This document shows positions 59,203-64,000 of a DNA stretch of 64,000 nt, one piece after another. The number at the start of each line of letters is the position of its first letter. The first letter of the stretch is position 1. The notes under the pieces were generated by a model. That model had not been told where the DNA came from. It searched no databases and was given only the letters and a program-made list of their open reading frames with translations. Position numbers and translations under genes: made by a program. This DNA is from Callaeas wilsoni. Lineage: Eukaryota > Chordata > Aves > Passeriformes > Callaeidae. The stretch lies in contig VWPU01018625.1 in NCBI GenBank assembly GCA_013398955.1, positions 62,001 through 126,000 of the forward strand, read 5' to 3'.

Positions 59203-59620
59203 TGTGAGAAATAACAGTCTCATGCTGTTAAAATTTAACAAATTTATTAAAAACCACAACCGGGAACAAAGGAGCCAGGGATAAGCCCAAGGCAGACAAA
59301 AGCAGCGCGCACAACGCTGGGTGCTCCTCTCACAGCCCGGCCGTCATCCAAAGGGCGGAGGAGCTCGTGCAAGGCCCCAGCACAGCTCTTATAGCCAGTC
59401 CTTCCTCTCTGATTGGTTGGGTTTTCAATCCGCCGCCTGATTGGTCCTTTTCGCTCGACGCTGGTTGGCTTGTTTCTAGGGCAATTCCTGACCAATCGTT
59501 TCCCCAAAGACCCTCCCAATTGGTTGAGGTCTGACCCAATCAGAGTCCCGAAATCACCATAACATTGTGACTTCATCCCTGGAATTTTCTGGAACCTGGC
59601 TCAGCATCGCCATCTCGACA
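59203..59620 (-). mobile_element. ERV 3' LTR with intact promoter layout
   Basis: A minus-strand LTR of about 418 bp. Its 5' end is TGTCGAGATGG (59620 leftward) and its 3' end is near TGTGAGAAATAAC (59203). U3 carries five CCAAT-type boxes in both orientations at about 59411, 59439, 59462, 59491 and 59516. A TATA box follows (GGCTATAAGAG on minus, 59386-59396), then a GC-rich leader and AATAAA (TTTATT, 59240-59245). Immediately 5' of the LTR on its own strand is a purine tract, GAAAGAGGGGG (59622-59632), the expected primer site for plus-strand DNA synthesis. This marks it as a 3' LTR with internal sequence to its right. Confidence 0.82.
59386..59523 (-). promoter_or_regulatory. LTR core promoter: TATA box plus CCAAT array
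   Basis: The TATA box (minus strand, 59386-59396) is preceded by CCAAT-type sites: ATTGG on plus at 59412-59416 and 59440-59444, GGTTGG at 59463-59468, CCAAT at 59492-59496 and CCCAATTGG at 59515-59523. CCAAT is the core of NF-Y sites. The spacing of about 20-30 bp is regular. The layout is that of an active RNA polymerase II promoter; activity itself cannot be judged here. Confidence 0.65.
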
Positions 59621-59940
59621 GCCCCCTCTTTCATTGATTAACATTGAACATCAATTAAATACAACCTTTAAACCCAACAAACCTGATTACAACATCCTAA
59701 CCCACACTGAACCTTTATTTCTTGAACATTATTAAACCTGCAGCATTACATAAGGAATAAATAAAACATTTGAACTAGGTAAACCTGACCTTAACGATCA
59801 AACCCTTTAAACTTCATTAACATTTGAACTTAAGTAAACTTAATCTTTAACAACTGAACTCATTAACATCATTAACCAAGGTAATTTAGTAACTTAGTTT
59901 TAATGAACCTTTAAAAATTGTTCATAACAGCGGGGGTCCC
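59621..59940 (-). mobile_element. ERV internal sequence before the 3' LTR
   Basis: A strikingly AT-rich stretch lying 5' of the LTR on the minus strand and ending at the polypurine tract. On plus it is built from variants of short words such as TTAAC, TGAAC, AACCT and TTTAA, with few G. It has no open frame. It ends to the right near a G/C block (GCGGGGGTCCCCC, about 59930-59942). This is best read as the non-coding segment between the last ERV gene and the 3' LTR. No gag, pol or env remnant and no matching 5' LTR were found to its right, so the ERV is truncated. Confidence 0.6.
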
Positions 59941-62688
59941 CCACCGAAAAGTATAGCGTTCAATGGATTAATATACATTTGGGCAGGTGGGAATGCCCAG
60001 GTGCCTCCCCTGAGGGGGGTGGGTTTGACACTGTCCCTTACAAGGCCGTGGATCTGTTGCATCATGTTTCATCACGTGCAGTTCTGCACAGAGGAGGATG
60101 GGCGTTCACTGCCTCTGACCAGAGGCTTTGTTTTGCCATACATCCAAAACCTCTCCTCCTCCCCCTGGGCTAGGGGAGCGTGTGCAGGCCTGGCAGCAGG
60201 TAAGCCTGGGGCTATAGCTTCCATCCAAAGGTGCTGGGGTGGGCCCTGCTGTGGAAGCTCTTGCAGATGCTTTGAACAGTAGTGTCACTTTTTGTATCTC
60301 TATCAACTTGCAGTCCAGAGCCTCAGTCAGGAGGCCCATTCAGGGTGCAGTGGTCTTCTGTGTAGTTTTTGTCATACAATTTTGCTATAATAGGCAAAGT
60401 CCTTCATAAAAATGTTTGAGCCATGAACCCTAACACTTCAGTCTCTGACAAACTTAGCCAGTGTGTGGACGGGCACAGCCCAGCGTGGAGGGTCTGTCCA
60501 GCCCCACAGCTGACCCTTATGGGCAAGGTGGTGAGCCTGCCACAATGGACGGGTAGGGTAGAAGTTGTCTGTGTTCCACAGTGGAATATCCTGTGATCCA
60601 CCACTCTGTGCTCAGGGTATTTAAGGTTAAAGACTTGGTGGAATTTTCTTCTCAGAATTTGTCTTTGCAATTTCCCAGTTAGCTATATTTTTGATCTCTG
60701 TAACAGTCCATCTCAGCAAAAAGCCCTATTTATTTACACATTTCATTTCTTGCTTCAGAATTCTATCTGGTATTTTTATTTCCCAGCTCTTGCACAAAAG
60801 AAAGAGCAAGGAGATGATTTTCTTTCTCCATGCCAGCTATTTCTTCCAGACCTCCAGCACTTCCTGGCACACATTTTCCTCTTTGCCAGTTTGAGGAGTC
60901 CTGTTGCATTTACACATTATTTAGTCCTATTCTCTCTTCCACTTTTTGAACCACAGATTAATTTAGGTTGAAAAGGATGTCTAGAGGCTCTGATTCAGCT
61001 GCCTGCTCAAAGCAGGGACACTGTCACAGTCAGGCTGCTATACTGCCCTTTTCCATCTGTCCAGTGTGTGTGTCTCCGCTTTGGTTTCCCAAGACTGTGG
61101 CAGGCTGTGCTGGAGTCACAGGTGAAGCCAGGACAAACCACACTCATTGTTCACTGGTTTTCTCTCACCCATAGAACAACCCTCTCCCCTCAGGAAGCCC
61201 GCAGGTTCCTTAGGCACAATCTGTCTCCAGTACACCTGTGCTGGATGTCTCCAAGGGCAGCCTCCCCCAGGCAGGCCTGGCTGCCAGCAGGGCTTGCTCC
61301 ATCAGCACGCTGGGACCGGAGATGGGTCTGCCTGAGGTGTGGTCCCTGAGTGTCCCTTCTGTTCCGTGCCAGGACTGGCGATGCTTTGCCTTTGCTCAGG
61401 CGCTGGGACTGGCCCAGCTAAGCAGGCACCTCTCAGAAGAGCTGGGGAATGCAGCTGCACTGGCACCTCTGGGTTCATCCCATCAGATGTGTAATTGCAC
61501 AGTGTTCCCTTGGACAATTTCTGGCAGGGAGTTTCTTTTCAGCAACTGAAGAGCACTGAGTTGACATGTTCTTTTTGCTATTATAGCTCACATTATCATT
61601 CCTGAATGGCAGCGATTAGTTTTCACAGCTTATCAGGGTCTCTGTACAACCTAGATTTTTTTCCTGCATGTCCATCATTTTAATGCTCATCTTCACTGAA
61701 TTTCACCCGGTGCACCCTCAGAGGGTGCTGGGAGCACTTTGTTGTCTGATGGTGTTTGCTGAGCTTGTGTCTCGTGACTCCCCTGGAGGCTGCTGTGGCC
61801 ATCATTCACTTCTGCTCACCTGAACACGTGGTATCCTTTCACCCTGCCAGGATGGGCCCCCCATTGGGTCTGAGCTGGTCAGGAGCAGAGGGTACACACT
61901 GTGACAGCCCAGTAGCCACCAGGCAGGGCTGGGGATGTGTCTACTGCTGCCAAAGGTTTGGGGGGTAGGGGTGAAAGGACACCTTCATGGCAGCTTTAGG
62001 TAGCTGCAGCACTACCCGCAGTGGGTGATGAAACTGTTGAGAAACACTTCACTAGTCTGGTTGGGTGCAAATAAACGCTAGTGCAGAATTTTATTGAGGC
62101 ATGGCCCTACCAGGACAGCCATTTATCAGTGATCTGCTCAGAACTGAGAGGGAAGAAAAAACATCTGGCTGTCTGACACAGACAGGCCTACTGTGAGTGG
62201 TCCTAAAGCTAAGGGTACCACAGAGGTCCGAGGCACTGAGAACTGATTGAGGGCTAAGATGCTGACAGAATAAGCGATGCTATTTATTACAACAATTTTA
62301 CACCTCCAGAAGTGCCCATTGTCCTGTAGAGTCCTTGAGAACTGCTGTTACTCATGTCAGAGACAGCCAGCCTGACGCACTGTCAGCAAACCCGAGTGGG
62401 ATACATCAGGTGAGGTTGTGGGGAGCTGCTGTGCTGTGCAGGTGGAAACTGGGGCGTTGCCTGGCCAGGGCGTATTCCTGGTAATCACTTACATAAATTA
62501 ACTGTGACAGTCAGTGAGAAGCTCCCCAGTTTTACACAGGAAAGCTTCAGGGAATTTACCTCACTTCAGAAAGAAGTGCTGGATTTTCAGCTGGAAGTAA
62601 AGATGAACCAGACCAAAAATCTGTCAAGCAGAGCAGAGTGTCCTGTGGTACGGGGAATGTTTGAACCCTTACCCTTGCATGGGAATCT
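59941..62688. other. Non-coding stretch, no gene seen
   Basis: Unassigned sequence of average composition. A weak LTR-like feature (minus-strand AATAAATAGC near 62282) was considered and not called. No coding frame with recognisable motifs. Confidence 0.5.
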
Positions 62689-62862
62689 TAGAATCACAGG
62701 ATGGTTTGGGTCAAAAGGGACCTCTTTAGGGGCCATCTAATCTGATGTCCTGCCATGAGCAGTGACATCTTCCACTAGACCAGGCTGGTCCAAACCCCAT
62801 CCAGGCTGAGACTGAATGTTTCCAGAAATGGGGCAGCCACTGCTTCTCTGGTGCCAGTGTTA
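62689..62862 (-). mobile_element. CR1 LINE, 3' end fragment
   Basis: The plus strand opens with a tail remnant (AGAATCACAGGATGG), then GGTTTGGGTCAAAAGGGACC, GCCATGAGCAGTGACATCTT, CCACTAGACCAGGCTGGTCC and ATGGGGCAGCCACTGCTTCT. These are the standard consecutive blocks of a bird CR1 3' end read on the opposite strand. It is about 175 bp long and 5'-truncated. The subfamily differs from the copy at 6941, whose first block is TAGATTGGAAAAG. Confidence 0.92.
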
Positions 62863-64000
62863 AGAACTCCTAAGTATTGTCTGCTCAAGACTTTTCCTCT
62901 CTTCTCTTTTCTTGTGAGAGCACTGCATGTCATTTAACAGGACAGGATTAATAAAGACTCACTCTAATCCCCTGAAATTGCCCGCCAAGTCCCGTGGGCA
63001 GTGGGATGAGCAGTGTCTGTAGCAGTACCCGGAGATGGCAGCCCACAGCAGGACAGAGCTGTGCTCAGGAGACACAGGGGGCAGGAACTGCTTCTGCACC
63101 CTGGGGCCGGTGTGGCACTCAAACCTGTGGTGTTTGTGCCCGAGATTGGAGATCGATGCTGAAGTCTGGAGGACCAGTGTGGGTACAAGCCCCAGGCTCC
63201 ATCTGTCAGGGCTTTAGCAGCCCAGCAAGGGAAGGTGGAACAGATGACAGCAGGAGAACCAGCCTTGCTTCACAGCACCTGAGAGGGGCTTCGACAGCTT
63301 CAGGCATTTCCGGGGTTTCGATTTCTGTTGTACCATGTGGCAGATGGCCTATCTGTCCCATAATATGCAGCTTTCTTCCGGGATTTGTGAGCATTTATTC
63401 AAACCCAGTGGTCTGCAGCTCCCTGTCCTTCTCCACCCTCACAGTGCCGAGAGCCCATAGGCTGTGCAGAGCCACTGGGGAGCAGCATGCCTGGGGCTCA
63501 CCAGGCTGCTCCTGCCTTGCAAGAGCATCAAACAATTTAATTTTCTCCTGTACTTTGGGAGAGAAAAACATCTTTGATGCAGGGCTTTTGCAGAACTGAT
63601 CTTGATTTACTGATCACTCATTCTTCCTGATTCTCTGTTTCCACTCTTTGTCTTGATCATATGATGCTTTCTGTTTCCTTCCTGCAGCACTGGTGAGAGG
63701 AAAATTCTTCCCAAGCTGGTGCTTTCCACCTCAGATGTGTCAATGTATGTCCTTCAACAGCTGCGACACCTGCCTGTGACACCCTATGACATCCAGGAAC
63801 CTTTTCACCTTGGCCAATCCACTGATAGTTGTAACTCTCACCATGATATCATGATGATAGCAGTAATAGCTATGATGAGGACCTGCTTTTTAATCAAAGC
63901 TTTTGATTTTTGTTGTTTTTTGTTATTCTATAGAAAGTAAGGAATGCAATAAAAACCACTTGATGAAAAGGAATTTAAGTAAAACAAAAAAGGAATGTAG
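62863..64000. other. Non-coding stretch, long open frame unexplained
   Basis: A plus-strand AATAAAGACTCA at about 62951 could be a poly(A) signal of unknown origin. The longest open frame of the window follows: ATG at 63006 to a TGA ending at 63599, about 197 codons. The translation is rich in Ser, Cys and Gly with no recognisable domain, so I do not call it a gene. The final 400 bp are AT-rich and anonymous. Confidence 0.45.

Noticed and set aside
62160..62400. Possible minus-strand LTR around AATAAATAGC near 62282
   Set aside because: Only one hexamer and vague resemblance, with no recognisable TG...CA ends.
1..64000. tRNA, rRNA, CRISPR array or mitochondrial insert
   Set aside because: No tRNA B-box in a plausible cloverleaf, no regularly spaced direct repeats, and no recognisable mitochondrial gene sequence.

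Overview
This window looks like vertebrate nuclear DNA from a bird, most likely a songbird. The evidence is six pieces of CR1, the dominant bird LINE family, recognisable by degenerate 8-bp tails and by the reverse-transcriptase reading frame. There are also about eight LTRs of bird endogenous retroviruses (ERVs). CpG is scarce except in a few islands, reading frames are short, and there is no bacterial-style gene packing. LTR family assignments rest on remembered resemblance to bird LTRs plus visible anatomy: TG...CA ends, TATA and CCAAT boxes, and AATAAA signals. They were not checked by a search.

I found no protein-coding exon I would call with confidence, and no tRNA, rRNA, CRISPR array or prokaryotic feature. 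The window reads as intergenic or intronic DNA. Long open frames exist (up to about 200 codons), but none resembles a known protein and most lie in GC-rich patches where open frames arise by chance.

Layout. Positions 1-32.8 kb are mostly anonymous single-copy DNA, AT-rich with short GC-rich patches. They contain CR1 fragments near 6.9, 8.4 and 30.0 kb, one plus-strand ERVL-type LTR at 21.3-21.8 kb, and a small 24-bp tandem repeat at 18.9 kb. From 32.8 kb on, LTRs become common and all those I recognise are on the minus strand: 32.8-33.5, 42.5-43.0, 49.4-50.0, 55.4-55.8, 57.8-58.3, 58.9-59.2 and 59.2-59.6 kb, the last followed by about 320 bp of ERV internal sequence. CR1 pieces lie at 35.9, 54.6 and 62.7 kb. 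CpG-rich segments at 45.95-46.32 kb and 56.5-56.95 kb are not explained by any repeat I recognise and are the best places to look for a promoter or first exon.

The features do not form a gene system. What holds together is the repeat landscape. Seven of eight LTRs point to the minus strand, which would fit the window, or its right half, lying in an intron of a plus-strand gene. The 57.8-59.9 kb cluster is a pile-up of minus-strand LTRs, one of which keeps a clear promoter layout. No undescribed biological system could be demonstrated; the findings list the structures most worth checking.
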